From positions 930,001 to 994,000 of the forward strand of contig VNKQ01000003.1 of NCBI GenBank assembly GCA_016508695.1: a DNA stretch of 64,000 nucleotides, read 5' to 3'. The DNA is from Hyphodiscus hymeniophilus. Taxonomy: Eukaryota > Ascomycota > Leotiomycetes > Helotiales > Hyphodiscaceae. A program made the translations under genes and the position numbers. Positions 10,874-21,430 of this stretch are shown piece after piece; within the stretch, counting starts at the first letter, position 1, and the number at the start of each line of letters is the position of its first letter. Under the pieces are notes generated by a model. It was not told the DNA's origin and searched no databases. It was given only the letters and a program-made list of their open reading frames with translations.

Positions 10874-11760
10874 AGCGCTCTTAGAATAGATTTCTTCAAC
10901 TTCCATATCTCTTGGCTTCATGCATTTCGAGCGGAGTGATAAGTGTGCTACGAATGGTTTTCAGGACCAAATGTAGATCAAATTCGCGGGACAAGAGCTG
11001 TTTCTGCGTCGAGTATTTTCCGTGTGCTGTTTTCCAGTGCTTCCTCAGGGCATTTCCGCCTCCGACATGGAATCAGCGTTACTCTCTGATTTAGGTCCGT
11101 CGCTGCAGTTCTGTTGACTAGTAGCCATGATTCCGTCTTTTATCAACGGAGGCTGGATCAAAGATCCTCCGTAGGCGTAATCGGTAAACAGCTAGCCGCC
11201 TCTTTGAACTCGGTTCGCCTCTTCAAATCTCTCGATACCGATCCTCTTGTCAGAACAAATGAGGTATTAGGACTATCATTGAACCAAACGAAGTCTGCAT
11301 CGTTCGTTGATTTCGTCTCTTAATTTCGATTCTTGAAAGATCCCACGCAACTCGTCCGTACGCAAGTCTCCTTATTTGTCCAGGAAAATTGGAGCAACCT
11401 CAGCTGCGCATGTCTCTAAAGTGAGATTTTGTCAATTGCTTGAGTTTGCTTTACCACTTGGTATGCTTCGAAGCTCTCCTCCCTGAATTCAGCCAATGTC
11501 TAACAGCAATAGCATGAAAGGGAATTGCACCTTGGCGACTTTGGAGCAACTTAGCCCAGAGAGTCGTTGGTCTCTCAAAGCTTTGAGAAAGTGTTTGTTG
11601 TTGTTTATGCCACGTCTAAGGTTTGGTAAGACAAGGTATTTGTTTTGAGGTTCAAGAGCTAACGATTCTAGACTCTAGTCCATTCAATCAACCTGCCCGG
11701 CCATACTATTCTCCGGATCTCGCGTATTTACAGTTGTTGCCGTAACCCCAAATAGGCAAT
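10874..11760. other. Intergenic between GLR1 and the low-complexity gene
   Basis: 887 bp holding the GLR1 3' end and the upstream region of the next gene. Two short frames (10912-11094, 11114-11323) carry no recognisable feature. Confidence 0.4.
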
Positions 11761-14646
11761 ATGGCGGGTTCCCCCCAATCAGAGCCCCGCCGGAGGCTCT
11801 CGAAGAGAATGTCTCGATATTTCAAAGGTAATCTCAAACCCAAACCTGAAGTCTTAGAGCCTGCTCAACGAGACACTTCCCCGACCAAGAAGAGACTCTC
11901 CAGCAGCACCGGAATCAAATCTGCTACTCCTGCCACTGCTACAGACAAGCCTACACTTTCCAACAGACTCTCTCCGAGGACTCAAGTCAGAGGAGAATCT
12001 CAAGAGGTTGAATCTGCTCAGCTGAGCTCTTCCAGCAACGCGAAGGGACTCTCCAATAACACCACCAACAACACCAACAGCACTCTCCCTCCATCCACTC
12101 CTACTATCAAGCGTACCTCTCCAAAGAAAAATCCTTGGGAACCCAAATACAAAGGCTCTTCCCAGAAAAGTCCTTTGAATAACGCGACAACTCCAACAAG
12201 ATTCTCCAGCAACAAGGAGATCAAGCCTTCCACTCCAACCAACCCCGCAGTCAAGCGCACATTTTCAAAGAGAGTTTCTTGGGGTGCTAAAGGCAAAGCC
12301 GGAACGTCAAAAGTTGAGCCTGTTCAGCAAAGCCTTTACAAAACCTCGAAGAGCGATAACTTCACCTTACCCTTTCCAAAGTCACCCACAATTCATCGCA
12401 ACCTTTCGAAGAACAGCACATCGCGGATCCCCGTTCCTACAGGCAAAGTAAGCAAAGAAGTTGAACGAATTCATACTGTTGAGCACGAGCATAAGACTCT
12501 TACGCGCAACACGAAACGTGAGCCTTCCATTGCCACCACAAAGTCAGGAAACACAACCACACGTACCCCCAAGATCCAGCCCTCTCCTGCTAAGTCGTGT
12601 CTCAAAGGCAGCAGTAAAGTGGAAGCAAAGGTTCAGCCCATTCGAAAGACTCTTCCCACGAGCACGACGATCGCAAAGTCCACTTCCAAGACAAATATCG
12701 AAGCCCCTTCTCAACTAGCAACGGCCCACCGAAGTACTTCTAAGAGAGTTTCACTCAATATACAGAACGAAGGCAAAGCTCAGGAGGGGCGAGCCATTAA
12801 CACGAAGATCGGACACACCCCGTCTAAGAGACTTTCGCTGCGCGCAATCCAAGAAGAGGTTGACCCTGTTGAGAACGGCCATACTTCTGTTGCAGAAATC
12901 GAACGCAACACCAGCGACACATATACTGACGCTCCTGGTCCATCTACTTCATCCACTATTCACCGACGCCCGTCGAAGAGAGTTTCGTGGGTTGACCAGG
13001 TCGCAGTCCAATCTCAAGACGACGAAGTTGTTCAGAGCAGCTCTTCCAATAAAGCAGAAACCGGCGACTTGATCGCGTCCAGACGCACGTTCAATATGAG
13101 TTCTTCGAGTGATATCAAAGGCAAAGGCAAGGCTAAGGCCGAACCCGACGACGATGAGGCTGAAGCTGGACCTTCCGAGCAGAGTCTATTAGGCCACACC
13201 GATGTTGAGAATACTGACCAGGGATACGTGACCATTCGAGATGCTGAGACTAAGAGCTTCGTTTCATATGCCCATGGCAAAGAGGTGATGAGAGGTGATG
13301 AGTGGGGTTATATTCATGGTCTTGACGCTCCTGAGTCTTCAACCTCAGCAGCAAGTCGGTTCCAACAAGTCAAGCAATCTGTAGGCGAGTCCTCAAAAGC
13401 TCTTGCATTGAAAGTCGGCCTTCCCATTGGAAAGGGTAAAGAGCCAGAGGGATCTGGTCAACACGCCCCATTGCAGGTCTTCGGCACACCACAAACAAAG
13501 CTGGACCGTGCCATAGAGAACTCGGAGACATTGACCAACCTGGTAGACTCATTGAGTAGGCTTAACATCTTCAAGAAGAGAGGTCCTCCTCACCGAGACT
13601 GGGATAGACGTGATCCTGTTGAACACGCCAAATACCTTAGCAAGGCCCAATACGCGGAAATTATGAGCTGGACTGAAGATCAAATTGCGGAGTACCACGA
13701 GTTCAGCCTCATGGCAGTCACCAGCAAGCAACTTTAGGAACTCCGAACCCAAAATCCCGACGCAATTGTCTACGCAAACCCTCCTTACCAAGACCCATAT
13801 CAAACCCCAATTGACGAGACATACTATGATGAAGAAGAACGAGAGATCAAGGCTGCAGGCGAAGAGGGTGTGTGGGGCCCAGCCAAAGATGAAGATCCCT
13901 CGTCTCAAGAGAAGCCTGCTCCGAAAGATATTCGCATGTATCGCAATCCATACAAAGGCTTCCATATCATTCCAGGTACTGCCGGTGTTGACCCAGAGTT
14001 GTTCGGCCAGGCCAGCAACTACAGCGACTTCTATGGCGAGCCACTCATCGACCTGGAGCGCATGCGTAAATGTGATGAGGTCGGAAAGATCAATGTGGCT
14101 GAGGAGGAGTTCAAGCGTGCTCAGGCGGAGTACTTTCTTGGTGTTGACTACGGCGTCGAGAACAAAGACTATAGCCGCACTGCTCCACCCTCCTCCGATG
14201 ATTATGACTTGCCAACAAACCATCTGTACCGCCCTCGCACTCAATTCCCCGGTCAAGCTCTGATTATCTATATGTGTTTCGGTGTCCTCCCTAACTCCGC
14301 CATGGGACTCGCGGTCCAGGGCTGCGATCCGGTGTTCTTGTATGAGCATGAGAGTTGTTATTGGAACGAGTACAAACTTACTCAACACACACATATGACC
14401 GACTGCATCGCCGAGAAGACAGCCAATGTTGCCAGAGCCGAGAAGCAGTGGTGGGAGTACGAACGCGAACCGTCAGGAAACAAGGTCCCAGAGGGCATGC
14501 CCGAGATCCAAATGCGAATGCGTGCACGAGTTGTGGAACGTTTTGCCATCCAGGTCATTGAGAACTATTTCTGGTGGAGATTCTTGGGCGTGAAGCTTCA
14601 CCCCGAGATCAAGTGTGGCCCAGTGACGACACCTGGTGAATACTGA
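11761..14646 (+). CDS. Low-complexity basic protein, 961-codon frame broken by one TAG
   Basis: Unrecognised protein. The ATG at 11761 opens a Ser/Thr/Lys/Pro-rich frame that reaches TAG at 13735-13737 after 658 residues. The same frame then stays open for 302 more codons to TGA at 14646, with clearly protein-like sequence (ELRTQNPDAIVYANPPYQ directly after the stop; MYRNPYKGFHIIPG and FAIQVIENYFWWRFLGVKL later). Residues 1-450 look disordered and repeat a motif: SKRMSRYF (14-21), SKRVSW (169-174), SKRVSL (327-332), SKRLSL (355-360), SKRVSW (405-410). An acidic patch EPDDDEAEAG is at 461-470. The second half looks folded, with Trp/Tyr-rich helices and no transmembrane segment. The stop may be a nonsense mutation, a recoded or edited codon, a splicing event I cannot model, or a sequencing error. 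If the stop is real, two products of 658 and up to about 258 residues would remain. Function unknown. Confidence 0.7.
13735..13737 (+). other. In-frame TAG interrupting the long frame
   Basis: Context CAACTTTAGGAACTC. Codon 659 of 962. One C-to-T change from CAG (Gln), which would read KQLQELRTQN. No intron with a consensus donor removes it while keeping the frame. Confidence 0.8.
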
Positions 14647-15064
14647 ATGAACTTGGTCAGCTCTAGTGTGCTCGGATGTGATCATAGAATTTAATTGAGA
14701 ATGTGGTTGGATGTATTGTTCGGATTCTTGTTGCTACGGATTTCCTTTCTTGTTTTGTAGGATTAAATTTTCTCAATAAGTTACCTGGTCGAGAAGATTG
14801 GGTTTCATGTATCCAGTCACAATTCGAATAGAAAATGATGAAAATCACAGGAGATCATGAATGTGAGCAGAGCAATGACAAAAGCATATCATTGAAGGCC
14901 GTAGCCATTTATCACCGACCAATCCAATGTCATCCATGCCAAAAGAAGAGCGTCAAGACAGGAAGCCATGACTCCAAGAGGGGGAAGCAGGTATCAGGGA
15001 CTCCCAAAGCAGCCATCCCTGATCTCTTGCCAGAGACCCGAACTCATCCGAGTGAACGACTTGC
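14647..15064. other. Intergenic, convergent 3' ends
   Basis: 418 bp between two convergent genes; AT-rich at 14690-14850. Nothing recognised. Confidence 0.4.
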
Positions 15065-15845
15065 TCATATCGCCGCCTCATCCTCCTCGTCCTCCTCGGA
15101 TTCCAGTCCATCTTCGCCGGAACCAATAATGACGCAGAAGTGACCCCAATTGACCCCTTCCCACTGGAGCACTGCATGTTAGCACTCTTCCAGAATAGGC
15201 GTGTCAAGGCACAGGAACGAATGAAGATCTTACCTGTTTCAGCATGGCTAGAGTGTTAAGGCAGTTGGTTTCGGTCAGTCTGGTCTCGCCAACACCATCG
15301 GCGTTATTGTCCCAAGAGTTGCCGGCGTAGATGACCTTAATCATCTTGATTGTGTCTGCCTTGGTGACAACCACTCGACCCAGGTTGACCCGCTCGTTCT
15401 TGGGCATCTTGCTGAAACCTTGGAATCTGGCTAAGATTTGCTTGGAAAGTACCTCGAGGTTACAAGTGACGTCGATCTTGAAGACCTCGTGGCCGGGCTT
15501 GTAACAATCTTTCTGACTCTCGCAGACTTTGACGCGGGCGAAGAAGTCGTTCTCATCAGCGTAACCATCTTGTGCCTTATCGTTGGCCTTGGCAGTGGTG
15601 ATTCGAGCAGCGACTTTGTCTAGGATTAGAACATCGCCATTCTGAGTAGTGCCGTTCTTGCCCATTTTGGTGCAGTTGACAGATGAACAAGGATTGTGTG
15701 TCGTTTCGGGGTGGATGAATCTTTCGAGGAAGCTTGTGAGTTTTGTAACGAATTTGGGGAGAATGCTGAGTGCGATTTCGGTGTATTGGGTGTTTGGAGT
15801 GGAAGTGCGATGAGCGGATACTGAATTCAAGGAGGAAGAGGGCAT
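15065..15845 (-). CDS. Unknown Cys-containing protein with acidic tail
   Basis: Exons (minus) 15845-15234 and 15163-15065 with a 70 bp intron (donor GTAAGA, acceptor CTCCAG) give 236 residues. I do not recognise the family. The chosen acceptor makes the product end NWGHFCVIIGSGEDGLESEE and then more acids up to DEAAI; the nearer CAG six bases upstream gives the same frame with two extra residues. Cysteines at NPCSSVNC, KVCESQKDC, DVTC, TNC and HFC suggest a compact fold, and FARVKVCESQKDCYKP with FKIDVTCNLEV looks beta-rich. No signal peptide is seen from this start. A longer start at 15947 would add a hydrophobic N-terminal stretch (AFFVINLILL); I prefer the shorter start because the extra part looks like leader sequence. 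Function not assigned. Confidence 0.6.
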
Positions 15846-16036
15846 CAATATATAACCACCTGAATCGATCCAAAATTCTGGAGACATAAGAAGAATTAAG
15901 TTGATGACAAAGAAAGCCCGCTTAGTATTCGATACTTTGACAAGCATATATTGATCCTGTGAAAGAAGGAAGCATTGGGGTATCTTGCATAATGCTTGCT
16001 CCCGTCCTCACGGGAGCGTGCTGGATGCACATGCCT

Positions 16037-17644
16037 TCATTCATAGCCTTCATATCCGTTGTTGAACCGTCCCAAAGCACTTTGTGTGCTTACCCATTCC
16101 TCACTCTGAAGGCCATTGAGCTTTGTCCTTTTCAAGGTCTTTGGGTCTTTATGCCAGTCACAAGCATAGTCGCATTCTGGAACTTCCTTCTCGCCAAAGT
16201 ACTTGCAGATCATGCTATGTCGACAGGTATCCGTGTCTTCGCAGTAATTGATCAAAGCTTTCAGACTCTGGACTCTGGCTTCTAGGTTTGACTTCTCTTT
16301 GGGATCTCTGCTTATCCGGTTGACTGCCCGATCTCGATCCTCACGGCTGTAGTACATGATGCATATGCTGGCATTGCCGTCTCGTCCTGCACGGCCGGCC
16401 TCCTGATAGAAGCCTTCAAAGGACTTTGGAAGTTGCCAATGGACGACAAACCGAACATTCTCTTTATCAATGCCCATACCAAAAGCTGTGGTAGCAATGA
16501 TGACATCGTAACCTTCGTCGTTGTTCACCCAACGGTTCAAAGTCTCATTCTTTTCATCGTTCCGCAATCCTGCATGGTAAGGCTTCGCTCCAATGCCATC
16601 TGTACGAAGCCTAGCCGCAATATTCTCGCAATCTTGCCGGTAAAGTGTGTAGATGATGCCAGAAACGTTGTCAAGGCGCTCTCCTTTACGCTCAAGCTCT
16701 GCTCGACGCTCTGGATCCTCAGCGCGGCGCCTATGCACTTCTTTAATCCACCATCTGAAGTCTTTGTAGTGGTCTTCTTCATCGCACTTGAAGCGTACCT
16801 CGTAATGGAGATTTCTTCGGCTTGTTGTCATAGCAAATACTTTTAGGTTCTTCTCAGACATTCCAAGAGTCCTGATAACATCTCGCCGGACCTGCAGGGT
16901 GGCAGTCGCAGTAAGGCATATGATGGGAACGTCCGGGAAGGTGTCTCGGAACCAACGGAGTTCTTTGAAAGAAGGCCGGAAATCATGGCCCCATTCCGAG
17001 ATGCAATGAGCCTCATCAACAGCAATACGAGCTAGCTCGCCCTGTTCGTGGACAACGCTAATGTGCTTCCGGAAGTTGTCGGCTGAGCATTGCTCAGGAG
17101 TAACATAGAGAAGTCGGGTGAGAGGATGTCCTGTAGCCAAGTCTTTCATGATAAACTGCCTTTCTGCATAAGGTGTGTTGCTGTTGATTGTAGCGGCTGC
17201 AATGTCAGCTGCACGGAGAGCATTGACTTGATCAGTCTGGATCTTGTCAGGTAGATTTGCCGAAAAGGGGATCGACGCCTACCATCAGGGACAGAAGAGG
17301 TGAAATGACGATGGTGACTTTGAAGGGAATCAGCATGAAGGTCCGAAACGCTCGAAGAAGAAAGGCGAGAGGAAATGCTCACTCCCGTGATCGATCACAG
17401 CGGGCAATTGGAAGCACAGGCTCTTTCCAAAGGATGTTGCCGCTTGGACAAAGACATCTTGCCTTTCCAGAGCAGCAACAATGACTTCCCGTTGCAAAGG
17501 TCTGTGAAGGTCAGTCAGGCATTGCATCCCGTTTCAGCGTCCAGGCATGGAGCTTTGTTACCTGAAGGCCGACTTTTTGAATTTGCGACGGAGTGTGAAG
17601 TCAATATCCACGCAAGAATTGGATCTTGCCAGTGCTAGAGGCAT
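16037..17644 (-). CDS. RecQ-family DNA helicase, short form
   Basis: ATP-dependent 3'-5' DNA helicase of the RecQ family, acting in nuclear recombination and repair. Exons (minus) 17644-17562, 17501-17383, 17317-17283 and 17236-16037 (introns 60, 65, 46 bp) give 478 residues. Motifs: 0 SAFRPLQREVI; I TSFGKSLCFQLPA (GKS at 53-55; the usual TGGGKS is here TSFGKS); II DEAHCISEWGHDFRP (153-); III CLTATAT; IV GIIYTLYRQDCENIA; V IIATTAFGMGIDKENVRFVVHW (split description: ATTAFGMGID core); VI YQEAGRAGRDG. A RecQ zinc-binding segment follows (INYCEDTDTCRH, then CDYACDWH). No winged-helix or HRDC domain is visible, so it is far shorter than Sgs1/QDE3 and resembles the short second RecQ of filamentous fungi. 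The acceptor of exon 4 has an alternative AG six bases upstream. Confidence 0.88.
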
Positions 17645-18224
17645 CGTAGAGGATTCAAGTTTTTAGCTCACTGCAAGGAGGCGGTTTTCGAAGACTGGGA
17701 CTTCAGGGTTGGAGATTCGGTTCAAGGTCGACGAGAACCGAGCAGATGGTGGTAATGTTGATTACACTTGAACTCATGCTGAGAGGGATCGCTGCAAACT
17801 TGTCGCTGCTTGATCTGACTTCAGAGCTGTTGGCGAGGATACAACGGGATTGTTCTTGCAGTTTTCGATATATTGTTCGCGGTTGATAGAAGGGCACCTC
17901 CGTGACGATAGGGAAACGGCCCCGATAAATACAGTACAGGCATCCTGAGCATTTCGCATGTCCTGAACAAGTTCTCGTACTCCCCCAACGAGTCGGATCT
18001 GTAGCTGAAGAGCTCGAGGGTCTTTCCGGCTTCAAGCAATGCTAAAGCATGCCAAGTGGTCAGAATCATCTGTATGTGTGAAATTCATTCATCAATTCAT
18101 TCCCCACGCCTCATGAACACACAGAAAACTCTGCTTGAGTTTCGAGGCCTCTCTTGCATGAGGCGCAAGGCGGTTGTTCTTAGTCGGATATTCATCGTGT
18201 CTTGTCATCATGCAAGTAAGCCTT

Positions 18225-18263
18225 CACCTCAAGAGAGCACCTCAAGAGAGCACCTCAAGAGAG
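18225..18263. repeat. Three tandem copies of a 13 bp unit
   Basis: Unit CACCTCAAGAGAG repeated exactly three times head to tail. Confidence 0.9.
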
Positions 18264-18456
18264 CTTCAACAAGGCTGGCCTTCGGTCTCGGAATCAAGGA
18301 GCCAACTTCAGGTGTTGAAGGGGCAATCACGCAAAAACAAAACAATCTTTAATAGCATACTCGGAATCCTAATCGTTCTAATTTACATTTCCAATTGGTG
18401 CCGAGCACCAGCTCAATCAAAGTTTGGCAATTCATTCACATACATGGATAGATGCA

Positions 18457-18458
18457 TT

Positions 18459-18504
<46 letters not shown>
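18457..18504. repeat. (TTTC)12 microsatellite
   Basis: Twelve perfect TTTC units, followed by TT. Length is likely to vary between strains. Confidence 0.97.
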
Positions 18505-18506
<2 letters not shown>

Positions 18507-18884
18507 ATTGGGCAACTGTACGATCTGTCAGCACAGTGTAGCCTCCAAAGTGGTCCCAGCTTGAATACCACCCTGGTTTAGGACGTTCTTGGTTTTATTT
18601 GTCGAAATTCCAATGATGAAAGATGTCACACTGGCTGGTGTGAGGTCCGCTGGTGTGCTGGTCTTCAGCTTTCATGGCCTCGTTTGAATTAGCAACTAGG
18701 GCCTACAGTAGTGCTGACAGGGCGCTTGACCTTACATAACCTATGGTCATGCCATCAAGAGGGCGCAGACATTTGACAGCGTCGAGCTCGTAACGATATC
18801 ATAATCTTTGATTTTGTGATTTTCCGCTTCATTCAGCAGAGAACTTCAAACTTCTGTGGGCATAAGTTTAAACCCTATTATCAA

Positions 18885-20195
18885 ATGGCAGTCCCCATCA
18901 TCCAAGTGCTCTCCAAACAGAATTATGAAGATCAACACATCGTCTCCTTAGCCACAGCCTTGCCCCTCTCGCGCCTTGCACCATCCTCTCTACGCATCAG
19001 TACCAAGATCTTGTCCCTCACAACCAACAATCTCTCCTACGCGCGCCTCGGCCACCTCTTAGGCTGGTGGGATGTCCACCCACTTCCATCTTCCATCCCC
19101 AGCAAATACTCAGATCCCACAGCCTACGGACGACTCTCATGCTGGGGCTACGGCACCGTCTTAGAAAGTACGCTCACCGGCCCCTCGGCCTCCAAAATTT
19201 CAGTCGGGACCCATGTGTACGGCTACCTGCCCATCGGAACGCTCCCAGTCGACATGCAAGTTGAGGTCAACCCGGCTGTCCCAGGACAATTCTTCGAGAT
19301 CAGTGAGGCAAGATCCAAAATAATGCCGATTTACAACCGGTACTTGTTCTATCCCCCAACAACGACAGCAGCTGCGGATAAGGAAAGCCTCGGGCTAGAC
19401 GCGCTTTGCCAGGTTCTGTTCGAGACGGCATATCTGATGAACCGGTTCGTCTTTGCGTGGATTGAGAATGAGTTGGCGCAGCCTGGCAAGGACCTCGGAC
19501 CTCCGTCTACCGTGACATGGAAATTCGAAGACGCCAAGATTAGAGAGGATACTGTAGTACTTCTTTTTGCTGCTAGTGGGAAGACCGGCCTTTCTTTTGG
19601 GTATGAGTTGAAGCACGGTCGGCCGGCGGAGAGCACGCCTAGGATGGTGATCGCTGTGGGTTCTGAGTCCTCGAAAGGGTTCACACAGGGGACGGGGTTA
19701 TTCGATAAAGTCCTTACCTACGATGCCGATTCCGACGATCTTGCTAAGGAATTGGGCTTGGAGGCAAACTCCAAGGTCGTCGTCTGTGACTTCGGATCTA
19801 GAGGCGTAGCTGCGGGTCGATGGGTGACGAAGTTGAAGCAGAGTTACGAGGATGTCCTATGGGTAGGCGTAGGAGGCGAAGTCGTACCGGATAGTCCTGA
19901 GAAGGTAACGGAGAAATTCATGGCTGGCATGACTTCATCTATGATTCAGGTCAATGCCTCGGGTATGAGAACTCAAGCTATGGTAGCCTTGGGTGAGAAG
20001 GAGTACTTTGAGGACTTCCTGAAGCATTGGACAGGTTTCAAAATGGCAGGTGGCTTCAAAGGGCTGCGGCTGGTCTGGGGTGAGGGTATGGAGGCGGTCG
20101 GGAAGGGATGGGAGAAGCTTTGCAAGGGAGAAGTTGGTCCCGATGAAGGTCTCGTGTTTGATTTGCGCGATCAGACGGAGTCCGGAAAGTTGTAA
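18885..20195 (+). CDS. DUF2855 family protein
   Basis: Intronless, 436 residues from the ATG at 18885 (context AAATGG); the frame extends upstream only through a GTG. The sequence matches the fungal/bacterial DUF2855 family as I remember it: a divergent medium-chain dehydrogenase-like protein with a GroES-like N-terminal part (YGRLSCWGYGTVLES, ISVGTHVYGYLPIGTLP) and a Rossmann-like part (DTVVLLFAASGKTG, VVVCDFGSRGVAAG). The classic zinc-ligand cysteines of alcohol dehydrogenases are absent and the nucleotide-binding glycines are altered, so catalytic activity is uncertain. Substrate and pathway unknown. It lies divergent from the RecQ gene with a repeat-rich gap between them; no related enzyme genes are adjacent. 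Confidence 0.8.
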   Translation: MAVPIIQVLSKQNYEDQHIVSLATALPLSRLAPSSLRISTKILSLTTNNLSYARLGHLLGWWDVHPLPSSIPSKYSDPTAYGRLSCWGYGTVLESTLTGPSASKISVGTHVYGYLPIGTLPVDMQVEVNPAVPGQFFEISEARSKIMPIYNRYLFYPPTTTAAADKESLGLDALCQVLFETAYLMNRFVFAWIENELAQPGKDLGPPSTVTWKFEDAKIREDTVVLLFAASGKTGLSFGYELKHGRPAESTPRMVIAVGSESSKGFTQGTGLFDKVLTYDADSDDLAKELGLEANSKVVVCDFGSRGVAAGRWVTKLKQSYEDVLWVGVGGEVVPDSPEKVTEKFMAGMTSSMIQVNASGMRTQAMVALGEKEYFEDFLKHWTGFKMAGGFKGLRLVWGEGMEAVGKGWEKLCKGEVGPDEGLVFDLRDQTESGKL

Positions 20196-20848
20196 AAGGT
20201 CGGTTCGGTAGACCACACATTAGTATCCAATGACTCTTTGCATGACTGTGGAAAGCCCCAATAAACTTTACGGGCATCATTTTGCTTAAGTCAAAGATCC
20301 TGGCTATGGAAGAGGGTCATTCGTTCACGTGCAAAGTCAATTAGCAAGTCATTTTGTGCTAAGACCCCGGCGAACTAGATAGTCACTGTCGATTCTGATC
20401 TCGTTATCGTCAGCGCCACTGTCAGCCTCAAGTTTCAAATTTTGTTAGCATCTGCTCTGCATGACCTAATCCTCTCGTCAGGGAGCTTACTCTTATTGCC
20501 GCGAATCAATCCTGATTTCCGGACCCGTTAACGCAGGCTACACGAGACCGTCTCCTGTGATATTGGTGAACTCGGCTGCGCTAAATAGATTTGAATTGAA
20601 CAGCTTCCAGAATTGCATCTAGACGTGGTCAGATAGTCAGCAGTATGATGATGGAATTAATACATGGCCGCATCTAACATTGCATCAAGAGAGAGCAAAG
20701 TGGAAAGCTCAAACAGGTGAGAACACGCATTGTCTCCTCAATGCAAATCGATTGGTATTATACACGTCATAGTCCAAATTCATCTCACGCACCAGACCAT
20801 CCATCAGCCATTATCATCATCACCTGCTCTGGGATCTGGAACAGAGGC
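20196..20848. other. Intergenic, convergent 3' ends
   Basis: 653 bp with no reading frame worth calling. A CACGTG at 20326-20331 is not near a start codon. Confidence 0.4.
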
Positions 20849-21430
20849 TTACTTTCCACCGAACCAGGAAGAAATTCCAGACTTCGCCTTAGCAGCACTA
20901 TCCTCGACCTTGCGGTCCGCTTCATCTATTTTCTTCATTGTGGTGCTGGCAGCGTCCTTACGGTATTGATCGAATTTTCCCTCAGCCTTTGCAAGTTCTG
21001 CGCGAGATTTCTCGACCTGCAAGGAGGATAGTCAGCAGATTTCTTAGCGACATGACGTAGATTGTCAAGGTAGGACTTGAACCCTGTTGGCAGTAATTGG
21101 AAAGACAAGAATTATGCTAGAAAGGAACTGAGAAAGCTCACAGCAGAGTCGATCTTAGCACCAGCTTCAGATGCCCATTTCTCGCCTTCCTTCTTGGCCT
21201 GAGTGCCCCGACCTGGGAGTTGCTCTTGAACCTTCGCGGAGGCCTTAGAGAGGTCGGCTGCGATCGCATGAATATAGATTTGTGAGCACGCGAGTGGAGT
21301 ACAACATACCCTCAAACTGCTTCTCGGCGACCTTGGGCTTACCCCCAGCGGTGTAGAGGTAGTAGCCAACTCCTCCAGCAGCTGCGACACCGAGGTAGAG
21401 GCCGATGTTGGATCCTTTCTTCTGGGCCAT
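20849..21430 (-). CDS. Small single-pass membrane protein with LEA-like helix
   Basis: Exons (minus) 21430-21310, 21257-21142 and 21016-20849 (introns 52 and 125 bp) give 134 residues. An N-terminal Gly/Ala-rich transmembrane segment (IGLYLGVAAAGGVGYYLYTA, about 9-28) is followed by a long charged Ala/Lys/Glu-rich amphipathic helix of the LEA/apolipoprotein type (ADLSKASAKVQEQLPGRG, KSRAELAKAEGKFDQYRK) and the C-terminal SGISSWFGGK. Related fungal proteins are, to my recollection, annotated as calcofluor white hypersensitive protein, which suggests a link to cell wall or membrane stress; that name is from memory and not evidence of function. The topology would suit a mitochondrial or ER membrane protein. 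All three exons agree in phase. Confidence 0.75.

Larger units (their letters stand above)
17645..18884. other. Intergenic region with simple repeats
   Basis: 1.24 kb between the divergent RecQ and DUF2855 genes. Holds a triple 13 bp repeat (18225-18263) and a TTTC microsatellite (18457-18504). Two overlapping minus frames at 17703-18069 carry no known domain. Confidence 0.45.

Noticed and set aside
13543..13737. A 195 bp intron that would remove the TAG in frame
   Set aside because: The donor would be GTAGAC and it would delete 65 codons of good coding sequence; the 46 bp alternative (13692-13737) breaks the frame.
13549..14394. 281-codon frame on the minus strand
   Set aside because: Antisense of the second half of the interrupted gene; composition is hydrophobic shadow sequence with no motif, while the plus strand is clearly protein-like.
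17703..18069. Overlapping minus-strand frames upstream of RecQ
   Set aside because: Different frames, no recognised domain, and no splice joining that yields a longer product.
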